Source: Fulvivirgaceae bacterium JP3-4 (GTDB lineage: Bacteria > Bacteroidota > Bacteroidia > Cytophagales > Cyclobacteriaceae). Taken from it: 64,000 nucleotides of DNA. The translations under genes were made by a program, and so were the position numbers. The DNA lies in the NCBI GenBank assembly GCA_029309925.1, contig JARKND010000005.1, positions 1 through 64,000 of the forward strand, given 5' to 3'. The notes under the pieces are model-generated. The model did not search any database. It was not told the origin of the DNA and saw only the letters and a list, made by a program, of their open reading frames with translations. This document shows, piece after piece, positions 8,864 to 17,651 of the stretch; positions within the stretch are counted from its first letter, which is position 1, and each line of letters opens with the position of its first letter.

Positions 8864-9598
8864 TTAATTTCGGATCATCACGTTGGCGCCATTAGCACGC
8901 ATACGTTCCATCTGTTCATTCACCATTTTGCGGAATTCCGCCTGCGTTGTTTTTGTCCCCCCTGAAGGAACTTTCATCTCATTCTTCTTCAGGATCCGTA
9001 GCTCGATTTTTTTCGCAGTAATTGTTCGCTCACCGTCATTGATATCAACAAGCAGAACTGCGCCTGGCAGGGTGTTGAAGTTTTCAGGTCCGAGGAAGGG
9101 GCGGAGTTTATCTGTATACCACGCTGTTACGTTCTGTTTTCGTTCCTCATTGTAATACGTTGCCTGCTTGCAGACATATCCAAAAACTTCCTTTGTCTCA
9201 GTGCCGAACTTCCATGGCAGCACCGTCAGTGAATCTTCGATCAGGTACTTTTTACCCATGAAATCCTGGAGTAAAATACGTTTGGACTGTTCGTGGTTGG
9301 CGTATATCTCATTTTGTGGCCTGGCGATTACCATGCGCATACCTCCACCGTTATCGAACTGATCATCTTCGTCTTCAATGATCGGTTTGTGAAGTGATTC
9401 TGTCTCGTTGAAGACGAGCAGATCGTTTGTGATCCGGAATTCCGGTATCATGTTTTTCATTTCCTGCCGTTCAGCCGGCAGGTTCCGGTGCATGTTAATC
9501 TTCACTTCATAGGTGATTGCGCCCTCGGTCTGCGCAAAAACAACCTGCGCGGCAGTGACTGACACCAGTATGCCCAGAATCAATAGTATTTTCTTCAT
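8864..9598 (-). CDS. GLPGLI family protein
   Basis: A 244-residue secreted protein. A signal peptide of about 22 residues is followed by a beta-rich body. The family-defining GLPGLI segment appears here in the variant form TLPGAVLLVDIND near residue 180. The family is confined to Bacteroidota, and its members often sit beside beta-barrel genes, as here; the molecular function is not established. I chose the ATG at 9598 (MKKILLILG), which gives a normal signal peptide, over an upstream frame starting at 9616. The divergent histidine kinase begins 168 bp away. Confidence 0.82.
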   Translation of the reverse strand: MKKILLILGILVSVTAAQVVFAQTEGAITYEVKINMHRNLPAERQEMKNMIPEFRITNDLLVFNETESLHKPIIEDEDDQFDNGGGMRMVIARPQNEIYANHEQSKRILLQDFMGKKYLIEDSLTVLPWKFGTETKEVFGYVCKQATYYNEERKQNVTAWYTDKLRPFLGPENFNTLPGAVLLVDINDGERTITAKKIELRILKKNEMKVPSGGTKTTQAEFRKMVNEQMERMRANGANVMIRN

Positions 9599-9665
9599 GG
9601 TTTTTGAGATTATCATTTTTGCTGTACTACTGCTGTAAAAGTACGCTTAGAGATGGGCGGCTGCG

Positions 9666-9702
9666 GTTAATAGTTCTGAAAGGAATGTTAATTAAGGTTA
9701 AA
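9666..9702. promoter_or_regulatory. Three GTTAA direct repeats, candidate response-regulator site
   Basis: GTTAAT occurs at 9666-9671 and 9687-9692, and GTTAAA at 9697-9702. The starts are 21 and 10 bp apart, so all three lie on one face of the helix. OmpR-type regulators typically bind direct repeats with such spacing. The site lies between the GLPGLI gene and the kinase gene, whose partner is an OmpR-type regulator. The link is inference. Confidence 0.4.
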
Positions 9703-9765
9703 ATTGAACCACGATCCTGAAAAAGCACGTTATTTTTACAAGTGAATAATAAGGAGCGCCTGTCG

Positions 9766-11244
9766 ATGCAAAAAAGGAATTCGCTTGTGATCGGACTGAT
9801 GTGCAGCAGCATGTTGTTACTTCTATTGCTTCAATTTTTCTGGCTGAAGGGCGCGTACGAAAATGCTGCAGATGATTTCAGGAAAGAAACCAACGCACTC
9901 TTCAGAAACACCATCTTCTCGATGCACGACTCGCTCATTCAGCGAAGTATAATGCCCGTAGGTGATACAGCGTTGCCGAAACTGATGATGAGACGGAACA
10001 CAGCGATGTTCACAGAAACAATTGCAATTCGGGAAAACGTCAGAGATTCGCTCGACAGTTTTATGAAGGTGACAGAGAACGCTGCGCGAATTGAAATTTA
10101 TTCCAATGCAAAGGGAGACTCGCTCCGAAGAGTTTTGCGACCACTGGTGACGCGGATGCAGAAGGATAAGGAACCGAGGAGTTTTGTATTCCGTATCAGT
10201 GCCGACTCACTGAATCAGGACAGCATTCGATACTATTTCGAGCAGGCTTTGGACAAGGCCGGGATCGATTCGAAGTTCAGGATTGTAAAGGCAAGCGGGA
10301 GAAGAGTACTTCATCCACCCGACACTTTAAGGTTCAATGGAGAATTTGTCAGTGATTTCGTTCCATTCAGTCCGATGACTCACTACGCGGTCAGTTTTGC
10401 CGGTGCACCTTCCATTCTTTGGAAAGAAATTACACCCCAGGTGCTGTTTGCTGTTTTTCTGACGCTGCTTACAGGAGCATCATTCTTCGCAATGTATAGG
10501 AATCTCCGATCGCAGCAGCGCCTGATGGAGATCAAAAATGATTTTATCAGCAACGTTACACACGAATTGAAAACGCCAGTTGCAACGGTGAGTGTTGCCC
10601 TTGAAGCTTTGAAGAATTTCAATGCTCTCGAAGACCCACAAAGGACCCGCGAGTATCTTGAGATTGCGCAGCGGGAACTGAATCGCCTTACGCTGATGAC
10701 GGATAAAATTCTCAAGACTTCGGTGTATGAAGACCAGGGCGTTAAAATCAAATATGAAACGATCCGACTTGATGAACTGGTCGATCAGATCGTTTCTTCG
10801 ATGCAGCTCGTGTTTGAAAAAAAAGGGACAGATGTTCGCGTTGAAAAGGTCGGAACTGATTTCAGAATGGAGGGAAGCCTTGAGCATCTTACGAATGTTG
10901 TTTACAACCTGATTGATAACGCCTTAAAGTATGGTGGTGGTGAAGATCCTATCCTCCATATTGTGATAGCGGGTTCGGCTGACAAGATTACATTAAAAGT
11001 GCGTGACGCGGGAATCGGAATTCCGCTTGAGTACCAAAAGAAGATCTTCGAAAAATTCTTCAGAGTGCCATCCGGTGATGTTCATAATATTAAGGGGTAT
11101 GGACTTGGTCTAAATTACGTGGCAAGCGTTGTCAGTAGTCATCACGGTGAAATTGCAGTTCAGAGCGAGCCGGGCAAAGGAAGTTGTTTTACAATAGAAG
11201 TTCCAAGAAGCGCATCGGATACACGTGGCATTCAAAATCGATAA
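9766..11244 (+). CDS. Sensor histidine kinase
   Basis: A 492-residue membrane kinase. One transmembrane segment lies at about 8-28 and a second at about 222-245; between them is a roughly 190-residue periplasmic sensor region I do not recognise. The HisKA motif HELKTP holds the likely phosphorylated His266, and the ATPase domain shows the N box (NLIDNALKY), DAGIGI and GYGLGL motifs. I prefer the ATG at 9766 to a GTG at 9742 because it gives a compact N terminus before the first membrane segment. The partner response regulator starts 10 bp downstream. Confidence 0.92.
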   Translation: MQKRNSLVIGLMCSSMLLLLLLQFFWLKGAYENAADDFRKETNALFRNTIFSMHDSLIQRSIMPVGDTALPKLMMRRNTAMFTETIAIRENVRDSLDSFMKVTENAARIEIYSNAKGDSLRRVLRPLVTRMQKDKEPRSFVFRISADSLNQDSIRYYFEQALDKAGIDSKFRIVKASGRRVLHPPDTLRFNGEFVSDFVPFSPMTHYAVSFAGAPSILWKEITPQVLFAVFLTLLTGASFFAMYRNLRSQQRLMEIKNDFISNVTHELKTPVATVSVALEALKNFNALEDPQRTREYLEIAQRELNRLTLMTDKILKTSVYEDQGVKIKYETIRLDELVDQIVSSMQLVFEKKGTDVRVEKVGTDFRMEGSLEHLTNVVYNLIDNALKYGGGEDPILHIVIAGSADKITLKVRDAGIGIPLEYQKKIFEKFFRVPSGDVHNIKGYGLGLNYVASVVSSHHGEIAVQSEPGKGSCFTIEVPRSASDTRGIQNR

Positions 11245-11253
11245 CGATCAGAA

Positions 11254-11937
11254 ATGAAAACCAAAATTCTCTACGTTGAAGACGAGCCGTTCCTCGGACG
11301 AATTGTCAAGGAGAGCCTTGAGAGCCGCGACTTCGAAGTTAATATGCTTGCCGATGGCCGGGACGTTGTGAAACATTTTGAAAAGATCAATCCAGACATT
11401 TGCGTCCTCGACATCATGCTGCCCGTAAAAGACGGTTACACGATTGCCCGTGAGCTGCGCCAACTAAAGGCGAACGTGCCGATCATCTTTGTAACCGCAA
11501 AAGTACAGACCGAAGATCTGCTGAAAGGTTTTGAGTCTGGTGGAAATGATTATATCAGAAAGCCCTTCAGCATGGAGGAGTTGATTGCCCGCATCAACAA
11601 CCTGCTGCTGCTTGCGCAGAAGCCACGAGCTACTTCGCAATCCGAAAATATTGTCATCGGAAAATATGAATTCAACCCGTTGCGCTACGAACTTAAAATC
11701 GAAGAGAAAATTAAGAAGCTCTCGAGCCGCGAGGCCACGCTACTGGCAATCCTGGCGGAAAACCGGAATGCAACGACCAATCGCAAAGACATTCTGATGA
11801 AGCTGTGGGGAGACGATTCGTTCTTCAACTCGCGCAACCTCGATGTGTACATTACGAAGCTACGCGACTACCTCAAAGATGACCCAACGATTGAGATCAT
11901 TACGATCAAGGGTGTGGGTTATCACTTTGCCGTGTAA
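11254..11937 (+). CDS. OmpR-family response regulator
   Basis: A 227-residue two-domain regulator. The receiver domain (1-120) has the acidic pair at residues 10-11, phosphoacceptor Asp53 in VLDIMLP and a conserved lysine in YIRKPF. The C-terminal winged helix (about 130-225) is of the OmpR/PhoB DNA-binding type and ends YHFAV. It is cotranscribed with the kinase 10 bp upstream, and the likely target is the divergent GLPGLI and beta-barrel pair. Confidence 0.94.
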   Translation: MKTKILYVEDEPFLGRIVKESLESRDFEVNMLADGRDVVKHFEKINPDICVLDIMLPVKDGYTIARELRQLKANVPIIFVTAKVQTEDLLKGFESGGNDYIRKPFSMEELIARINNLLLLAQKPRATSQSENIVIGKYEFNPLRYELKIEEKIKKLSSREATLLAILAENRNATTNRKDILMKLWGDDSFFNSRNLDVYITKLRDYLKDDPTIEIITIKGVGYHFAV

Positions 11938-11945
11938 ATGATTCA

Positions 11946-12018
11946 TTCAGATTTCAGATTTCAGATTTCAGATATCAGATTTTAGATTTTAGATTTTAGA
12001 TTTAGAATTTGAGATTTG
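11946..12018. repeat. Degenerate 7-bp tandem repeat
   Basis: About ten copies of a heptad shift from TTCAGAT to TTTAGAT and finally degenerate forms. It lies between the response regulator and tRNA-Val(GAC). It is too short and unspaced to be CRISPR, and no coding frame is evident in it. Such low-complexity strings are common between genes in this group. Confidence 0.8.
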
Positions 12019-12050
12019 TAATAATGTTTTAGTAATATTAGTGCATCAAA

Positions 12051-12125
12051 GGGCATTTAGCTCAGCTGGTTTAGAGCACTACCTCGACAAGGTAGGGGTC
12101 ACAGGTTCGAATCCCGTAATGCCCA
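12051..12125 (+). tRNA. tRNA-Val (anticodon GAC)
   Basis: A 75-nt cloverleaf. The acceptor arms are GGGCATT (12051-12057) and AATGCCC (12118-12124). The anticodon stem CTACC/GGTAG encloses the loop TCGACAA, giving anticodon GAC at 12086-12088, which reads GUC and GUU valine codons. The T loop contains GGTTCGAATCC. CCA is not encoded. A TTTG at 12015-12018 with a weak -7 element may be its promoter. Confidence 0.93.
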
Positions 12126-12236
12126 CAACGGAGTCACTAGTCACTGGTTATTAGAAATTGGGAGGAATTGGGAAAAAAGAATTTAGGAAGGTGAGAAATT
12201 CTGACACACTGCGACAGACCCTGCTGCCTATTGCAA

Positions 12237-12752
12237 ATGGCCAATAGCTTTTCGATGAGATCAGCGGAATACTGGATTGAGAAACTCGGGTTAATTGCCC
12301 ATCCGGAGGGAGGATTTTACAGGGAGACTTATCGATCAGCAGAGAATATTCCGAAAGAAGGCCTTCCGCCACGTTTCAGTGGTCAGAGAAATTTTTCAAC
12401 ATCCATCTATTTTTTATTGAGGTCTCAGGATCGCTCACTTTTTCACCGGATCAAATCTGACGAACTCTGGCATTTTCACGCTGGCAGTTCCCTGACAATT
12501 TACATACTCCATGATGGACAGCTGGAACTGAAAAAGCTTGGCCCTGATCCCGACAAGGGAGAAGCATTACAAATTGTTGTTCCCGCTAACTGTTGGTTTG
12601 GTGGCCACATAAATTCTCAAGACGGTTATGTCCTTGCAGGTTGCACCGTTGCGCCCGGTTTCGACTTTAATGACTTTGAGCTTGCTTCCCGACATGAACT
12701 GCTTGAAGCGTTTCCGAAATTCGAAAAAGAAATAATCCGATTAACGAAGTAG
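12237..12752 (+). CDS. Cupin domain protein, DUF985 (Cupin_5) family
   Basis: A 171-residue small cupin of the Cupin_5/DUF985 group. The N-terminal family pattern GLIAHPEGGFYRETYRS and the double-stranded beta-helix motifs around ELWHFHAG and LAGCTVAPGFDF are visible. Related proteins are annotated as hypothetical or sugar-epimerase-like; no reaction can be assigned. There is no signal peptide, so it is probably cytosolic. The ATG at 12237 was taken, though a start at 12255 (MRSAEYW) would also cover the domain. It stands alone after the tRNA gene. Confidence 0.85.
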   Translation: MANSFSMRSAEYWIEKLGLIAHPEGGFYRETYRSAENIPKEGLPPRFSGQRNFSTSIYFLLRSQDRSLFHRIKSDELWHFHAGSSLTIYILHDGQLELKKLGPDPDKGEALQIVVPANCWFGGHINSQDGYVLAGCTVAPGFDFNDFELASRHELLEAFPKFEKEIIRLTK

Positions 12753-12810
12753 TCGCGTGAGCGGTGGCACTATATTCGCGGATTGGCCGTTAGTAAATTA
12801 AAATTTCCTG

Positions 12811-13458
12811 GTGCGGATTTGTCTCACAGTCTTATTTAGTCTATTCGTTACGTTCTGCAGCGCTCAGAAAGTTGTTAAGGGCATTGTGGTTGATTCCGCA
12901 TCATTCGCACCGCTTCCGTATGTCAATATTCAAATCAAAGGCTCTACCAGGGGAGCGACCACCGATGCTCAGGGAAATTTCAGCATTCTTGCGTCAGACA
13001 ATGACACCCTGATTTTTTCTCTTGTCGGATATCAGCGCATTGAGCTGCCGCTGTTTGATTATGAGGCCGGTGTCATTCGCATGGGCGAGAAGGTGACCGA
13101 GCTTAAACCAATCACTATTCTCGATACGAAAGCCGGCAATCCGTACGAGGGATTATTCGATGAACAGAATGCGGCTCTCGTCAGAAGAAAGCTTCCGTTT
13201 TACATGCCGAAAGCAAAAAAGGAAAAAATCTGGTTCGACAGGCTGAGGGCCGAGAATGTGCGCGTGAAAACTTATGTTGATCTTGTTATCAATAATCCAC
13301 AGACAAAGGCAGGGCTGATGAAGCGTTACAATCTGACGGAAGACCAGTATTATAAAACACTGACTAAGTTCAACGAGCGCTATTACAACGTTATGTATTA
13401 CCTGACGTCAGCGGAGCTTGAATCTTTCCTCAACAAATTTTTCGAGGCCGAGCACTGA
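12811..13458 (+). CDS. Secreted protein with carboxypeptidase-like regulatory domain
   Basis: A 215-residue protein with a signal peptide (about 1-18) and an N-terminal CarboxypepD_reg-like beta-sandwich (about 21-100, with GIVVDSASFAPLPYVNI). The remaining 110 residues are helical, basic and unrecognised. The only upstream start is GTG at 12811, and it directly precedes the hydrophobic signal sequence. The protein is probably periplasmic or membrane-associated. The stop codon abuts the stop of the convergent NYN gene with no gap. Confidence 0.8.
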   Translation: MRICLTVLFSLFVTFCSAQKVVKGIVVDSASFAPLPYVNIQIKGSTRGATTDAQGNFSILASDNDTLIFSLVGYQRIELPLFDYEAGVIRMGEKVTELKPITILDTKAGNPYEGLFDEQNAALVRRKLPFYMPKAKKEKIWFDRLRAENVRVKTYVDLVINNPQTKAGLMKRYNLTEDQYYKTLTKFNERYYNVMYYLTSAELESFLNKFFEAEH

Positions 13459-14208
13459 TTATTTTACGCGGACGTAGACGTGGCGCGTACCACCGTTCTC
13501 GCTTTGACGCTCATCGGTTTCAATACTGTCGATAGATTTCATCAGCAGGAGAAGTTTTTTGTACCCGTAGTTACGCGGATCGAAGTTGGGTTGCTTTTTT
13601 AAAATCAGCGTTCCGACTTCACCGAGAAATGCCCAGCCACTTTCATCAGCAAGGTCATTGATGCTGCTTTTGATGAGATTAACCGTGCGTTTGTCAATTT
13701 GCGGCAACTGTGCTTTTCCCTGTCGCTTGCTTCGGATATTTGTAGGTGCATCGTCCGTGGCAAGAATTTCAATGTAGATGAATTTGTCGCACGCTGTTAT
13801 AAAGGGCTCCGGTGTTTTTCGTTCACCGATGCCGATCACTTTCATGCCGGCCTCACGCAGACGTGTTGCGAGACGTGTGAAATCGCTGTCACTTGAAACG
13901 ATACAGAAGCCATCCACTCTCCCGGAGTAAAGAATATCCATGGCATCGATGATCATCGCAGAGTCCGTTGCGTTCTTGCCAACGGTGTAGCTATACTGCT
14001 GAATGGGAGTGATCGCATTTTCAAGCAACACGGATTTCCAGCCCGAGGTATTGGGCTTGGTCCAGTCACCGTAGATTCGTTTGAAGGTTGGTGTTCCGTA
14101 CTTTGCAATTTCCTCGAGCATTCCTTTAACGTTGGAATAAGGGACGTTGTCTGCGTCAATCAGAACAGCAAAACGTAAGTCGGTGGTTCTATCGGAGCTT
14201 GTTTTCAT
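13459..14208 (-). CDS. NYN domain ribonuclease-like protein with LOTUS domain
   Basis: A 249-residue cytosolic protein. The N-terminal NYN (PIN-like, LabA/DUF88) domain covers about 12-150 and keeps the acidic residues of the fold: Asp18 and Asp20 in LIDADN, those in TDSAMIIDAMD, and those in SSDSDF. A C-terminal OST-HTH/LOTUS domain follows at about 170-245 and probably binds RNA. NYN-LOTUS proteins are predicted RNases or RNA-processing factors, but the substrate is not known. It lies 2 bp downstream of the NTF2-like gene on the same strand. Confidence 0.88.
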   Translation of the reverse strand: MKTSSDRTTDLRFAVLIDADNVPYSNVKGMLEEIAKYGTPTFKRIYGDWTKPNTSGWKSVLLENAITPIQQYSYTVGKNATDSAMIIDAMDILYSGRVDGFCIVSSDSDFTRLATRLREAGMKVIGIGERKTPEPFITACDKFIYIEILATDDAPTNIRSKRQGKAQLPQIDKRTVNLIKSSINDLADESGWAFLGEVGTLILKKQPNFDPRNYGYKKLLLLMKSIDSIETDERQSENGGTRHVYVRVK

Positions 14209-14210
14209 TG

Positions 14211-14654
14211 TCAGCGCAACTCGGCATTTCCTGTTATGTATTTGAGATCGTATTTGAACTTGTCGATGCGCCAGCCGAAGTCGGTGAAACTGGCGTGAAG
14301 CTCGTAGGCGCCCACAAACTCGCGTGTGTTTCCGAGTGTGGCGGCTTTCTTAAAATGTGACGCGACTGCATAACAAAAAACTTTCGCCTGCACCTCGTCA
14401 TTGTAAAAGTCAACGATATAATTTCCAGCCTGATGATGAACATGGTCAATGCCGGCAAATCCTTCGCGCCACATATCGCAAATCGCGCTGGCGGTCATTT
14501 CTTTTGGTGTCCCACCTCCCATCGATGACATGTCGAAGAACACCTTCTCCTTAAAAACATCTTTAATGAGGAGATGCCATTGTTTAGAATCCGTGTAAAC
14601 GAACAGCTTGTTTACCAGCTCAATAACGGCCTCGCGTTTTGTTCTGACTTCCAT
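14211..14654 (-). CDS. NTF2-like/SnoaL-like domain protein
   Basis: A 147-residue cone-shaped alpha+beta protein of the NTF2-like superfamily, judged from the overall pattern: an N-terminal helix with a VYTDSKQW segment, HHQAGNYIVDF, and a final strand ending FGWRIDKFKYDLKY. Family members include isomerases, dehydratases and binding proteins, so the activity is open. It precedes the NYN gene by 2 bp, which indicates cotranscription. There is no signal peptide. Confidence 0.7.
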   Translation of the reverse strand: MEVRTKREAVIELVNKLFVYTDSKQWHLLIKDVFKEKVFFDMSSMGGGTPKEMTASAICDMWREGFAGIDHVHHQAGNYIVDFYNDEVQAKVFCYAVASHFKKAATLGNTREFVGAYELHASFTDFGWRIDKFKYDLKYITGNAELR

Positions 14655-14891
14655 AGTGTAATGTTACGAGAATATTCGGTAATAAAATCTCTTGCCACAA
14701 TGGCTTACCTGCCGGAAAGGCCGGAATTAAACTCAAATCCGCTGGTTGGTGCAACAAACATTATATCTGGTAAGCGGAAGTCGAACGCTTCGAAAGTAAG
14801 ATTTCTTGTCACAATCATTCAACTTGACCTTACATGGCGATGGTCGACCAGTAATTTTTTGCGACCTTAGACCAGCAATTGACCTGTAGTC

Positions 14892-16784
14892 ATGGAGTCC
14901 CCACATCTAGCTATTGTTGCGCTCGTTGCAGCATTGTGCATTTCTACGAATGCACAAGGTCAGCATGATGCATTTATAAAGTCGCTGACCGCAACCGCGT
15001 ACGACTCCTATCTTCACAATCCTGATACCGCAATTCAGTTGGGCAAGCAAGCCTATGAAATTGCAGTGCAAAATAATGATGTGTATCACGAAGGTTACGC
15101 AGCATTCGTGCTGTCAAAGGCATATTGGGTGAAAGCAAATTACAGGCTGAGCACTGAATATGGTTTCAAAGCAGTGAAAGTTTTTCATGATTCAAAATTC
15201 CGCCAGGAATACGGCATCAGTCTTTTGGCGCTGGCCAGAACGCTTGTTGAACTTGGGAATTTTTTGAAGGCCGAAGAGTTGCTGACGATGGCCCAACAAG
15301 TTGCGCGCGAGATTCCCGATGAGCGCCTACTGGCTGAAACTTTTCGCGAACGGTCTTACTATCTGACAGAACTCAACCAGCTTGATTCAGCTCTTCACTA
15401 CACCGATAAAGGGCTTGTGTTATTTCAAAAACTTGGCGATTCGCTTGACGTGAGCGTTCTCTATAGCCGCAAGTCACGGATACTTTTTGCAAAGAAGGAA
15501 TATCAGGCGAGCAGGCAATATGCATTTCGCGGCATGTTGATGGACACACTTGTAGGTAACCGGAGAGGTCTGGCGATTTCATATTTTCAGGCCGCGCAGA
15601 ATGAGCATCAGCTTCGGAACCTTGGCAACGCAGAACGGCTACTCCGCCACTCTATTCGGATCAATGAAGAAATCGGAAACCTGAGCTCACTGGTCAGGGC
15701 GCATGAGTTGCTTGCGACCGTGTACAGCGAAACAAAACGACCAGAGCTTGCGCTTGCAAACATGACCATTGCCAGTCACTATAAGGACAGCCTTTATAAT
15801 GCCGAGAAGAGCGGGCAGGTGCAGGAGATGCAGTCCCTTTATGAACTCGAAGGGAAAGAAAGTCGGATTCAGCTTCTTGAGCAGGAAAAGTCGCTGCGCG
15901 AGCAGGATGTGAAAAATCAACGGTTGTTTCTGATTGTCCTTCTTGTCGGCATGCTATTCCTTGTCGCAGTTCTCTTCTTTCTCACCAGGCTACGCTCCAT
16001 CCAAACGCGCACAAACAAAAACCTTGCGCTGAAGAATATTGCCATCGAACAACAGAAGGAAGAGATGCAGGCACAGGCCGAGAAGCTCCAGCAACTAAAC
16101 CAGCTTCAGACTAAACTTTTTTCCGTGATCAGTCATGACCTGCGAGGCCCGGTGGCGAATCTCCAGTCATTGCTCGACCTTCTGACGAAAAAGCTTCTGA
16201 CGCACGAGGAATTTCTGAGCGTATCCGACAAACTCAAGACGAATCTCAATGTAACGCAGCGGACCCTTGAGAACCTGCTGAGCTGGGCACTGAGCCAGAT
16301 GGACGGAATAAAAACAGAAAAGAAAAAAATTGACATCGAACTGTCCATCGATGAAGCATGTCGCCTGATGGACGAAGCAGCTACGCGCAAAGCGATCGCG
16401 ATTAAAAAGCAGGCAATGTCAGGCCTGATGGTAGAAGCTGATCCGGACCAGCTTCAACTCATTCTCAGAAATATCATTCACAACGGAATCAAGTTTTCCA
16501 AAGTTGGCGATGAGGTGAAAATTGAGACCACACGAACCAATGGCCACTGCGTAGTATCGGTCAAAGATTCCGGTATCGGAATGTCAAAAGAAGAAATTGA
16601 AACGCTCATGGGTAGTTCGCGTGAGTATTTTACAAAACGCGGAACGCAGCAGGAAAAAGGTACCGGCCTGGGTTTGCTTCTCTGCAAAGAATTTATCGAA
16701 CGCAATGATGGTACGATGAAGATCTCGAGCGAGACAAACAATGGAACAGAAGTCAGGTTTACCCTGAAGCTCGCTTCCTCTTAA
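14892..16784 (+). CDS. TPR-containing sensor histidine kinase
   Basis: A 630-residue protein. A signal peptide (about 1-23) is followed by a periplasmic tetratricopeptide-type helical array (about 30-310), a coiled coil, one transmembrane segment (about 345-365), a second coiled coil, and a HisKA domain with His415 in SHDLRGP. The ATPase domain has NIIHNGIKFS, DSGIGM and GTGLGL. This design, with TPRs sensing in the periplasm, is common in Bacteroidota. No response regulator gene lies beside it. Its stop overlaps that of the convergent CDGSH gene by 3 bp. Confidence 0.9.
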   Translation: MESPHLAIVALVAALCISTNAQGQHDAFIKSLTATAYDSYLHNPDTAIQLGKQAYEIAVQNNDVYHEGYAAFVLSKAYWVKANYRLSTEYGFKAVKVFHDSKFRQEYGISLLALARTLVELGNFLKAEELLTMAQQVAREIPDERLLAETFRERSYYLTELNQLDSALHYTDKGLVLFQKLGDSLDVSVLYSRKSRILFAKKEYQASRQYAFRGMLMDTLVGNRRGLAISYFQAAQNEHQLRNLGNAERLLRHSIRINEEIGNLSSLVRAHELLATVYSETKRPELALANMTIASHYKDSLYNAEKSGQVQEMQSLYELEGKESRIQLLEQEKSLREQDVKNQRLFLIVLLVGMLFLVAVLFFLTRLRSIQTRTNKNLALKNIAIEQQKEEMQAQAEKLQQLNQLQTKLFSVISHDLRGPVANLQSLLDLLTKKLLTHEEFLSVSDKLKTNLNVTQRTLENLLSWALSQMDGIKTEKKKIDIELSIDEACRLMDEAATRKAIAIKKQAMSGLMVEADPDQLQLILRNIIHNGIKFSKVGDEVKIETTRTNGHCVVSVKDSGIGMSKEEIETLMGSSREYFTKRGTQQEKGTGLGLLLCKEFIERNDGTMKISSETNNGTEVRFTLKLASS

Positions 16785-17206
16785 CCTACGAAGCCATTGC
16801 GCTTGTGCGAGCCATCGCAATACGGTTTATTTCCAGAACCGCCACAGCGACAAAATGCAGTCACATTATTTTTTCTCGTAATATTCCCTGCACTATCCTT
16901 TACGCTGACATTGCCGTAGACAAGCAATGGGCCGTTCTGCAAGGTCTCAACAATGGTCTCTGCTTCAACTTTTACAGGCTCTTCGCTGTCGCGATTGAGG
17001 TAGTAGCTCAATGCACCTGACGGACATTTTTTCACCTGCGTAATTATCCTGTCAGTGGCTGCGCCCTCAATTGTAACCCAGGGTCTTTTCCGTGGATCGA
17101 ACACTTCTCCGAGGCCGCGAAAACAGATTCCCGAATGGATACACTCAGATGGTTTCCAAACAACAGTAACTTCTCCGTTGGAATATTTTTTTGTTATGTC
17201 CTTCAT
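16781..17206 (-). CDS. Fused Fer4_19 and CDGSH iron-sulfur protein
   Basis: A 141-residue protein with two cluster-binding modules. The N-terminal Fer4_19 (divergent mono-cluster ferredoxin) region covers about 8-70, with cysteines at 22, 28 and 61. The C-terminal CDGSH region covers about 95-140, with Cys119, Cys121, Cys130 and His134 (CRCGG...CDGSH), the 3Cys:1His set of NEET 2Fe-2S proteins. Its role is probably electron transfer or cluster handling. The ATG at 17206 starts the domain; a longer frame to 17257 runs into OsmC. It is the last gene of the five-gene redox operon. Confidence 0.9.
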   Translation of the reverse strand: MKDITKKYSNGEVTVVWKPSECIHSGICFRGLGEVFDPRKRPWVTIEGAATDRIITQVKKCPSGALSYYLNRDSEEPVKVEAETIVETLQNGPLLVYGNVSVKDSAGNITRKNNVTAFCRCGGSGNKPYCDGSHKRNGFVG

Positions 17207-17249
17207 AAGCTCAGGCGTTTTGCGTTCACTCCGAACAAAGACTGGATTG

Positions 17250-17651
17250 CTAAGCAAGTTCCGTCAGCATTTCTATCGGATTTACGAGGATTTTATGGAT
17301 CGGACAAGCATTGGCAATCTGAAGCATCCTTTTTCTCTGTGCGTCATCGATTGCACCATTGATGATCACTTTCCGGTGGAAAATCGTTTTTCCATCTTTG
17401 CTCTCCGTTCCTACTTTCACTTCTATACTCCCGATCTGAAATTTTTTCCGGTTTGCGTACATCCGCAAGGTGATGGCCGTGCATGAGGCCAGTGAAGCCC
17501 TTAAAAGATCTTCGGGTGAAGGAGCAATGTCAGTACCACCGTTGCTAACAGGCTCGTCAGATACAAATGAATGGGTATCGGTGATGAGTTCAGTTTTATA
17601 TCGATCATTGCCGATCTTAGCCGATACCCACTTGATTGTTGAATTATCCAT
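17250..17651 (-). CDS. OsmC family peroxiredoxin-like protein
   Basis: A 133-residue OsmC/Ohr-fold protein. The two conserved cysteines of the family are Cys57 (LASCTAI) and Cys116 (NACPIHK). OsmC and Ohr proteins reduce organic hydroperoxides with a dithiol centre; which subgroup this belongs to is not certain. The start shares one base with the stop of the nitroreductase gene (TGATG), which implies coupled translation. It is the fourth gene of the redox operon. Confidence 0.9.
   Translation of the reverse strand: MDNSTIKWVSAKIGNDRYKTELITDTHSFVSDEPVSNGGTDIAPSPEDLLRASLASCTAITLRMYANRKKFQIGSIEVKVGTESKDGKTIFHRKVIINGAIDDAQRKRMLQIANACPIHKILVNPIEMLTELA

Noticed and set aside
11946-12018. Possible CRISPR array
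   Set aside because: The 7-bp units are contiguous without spacers and there are no cas genes.
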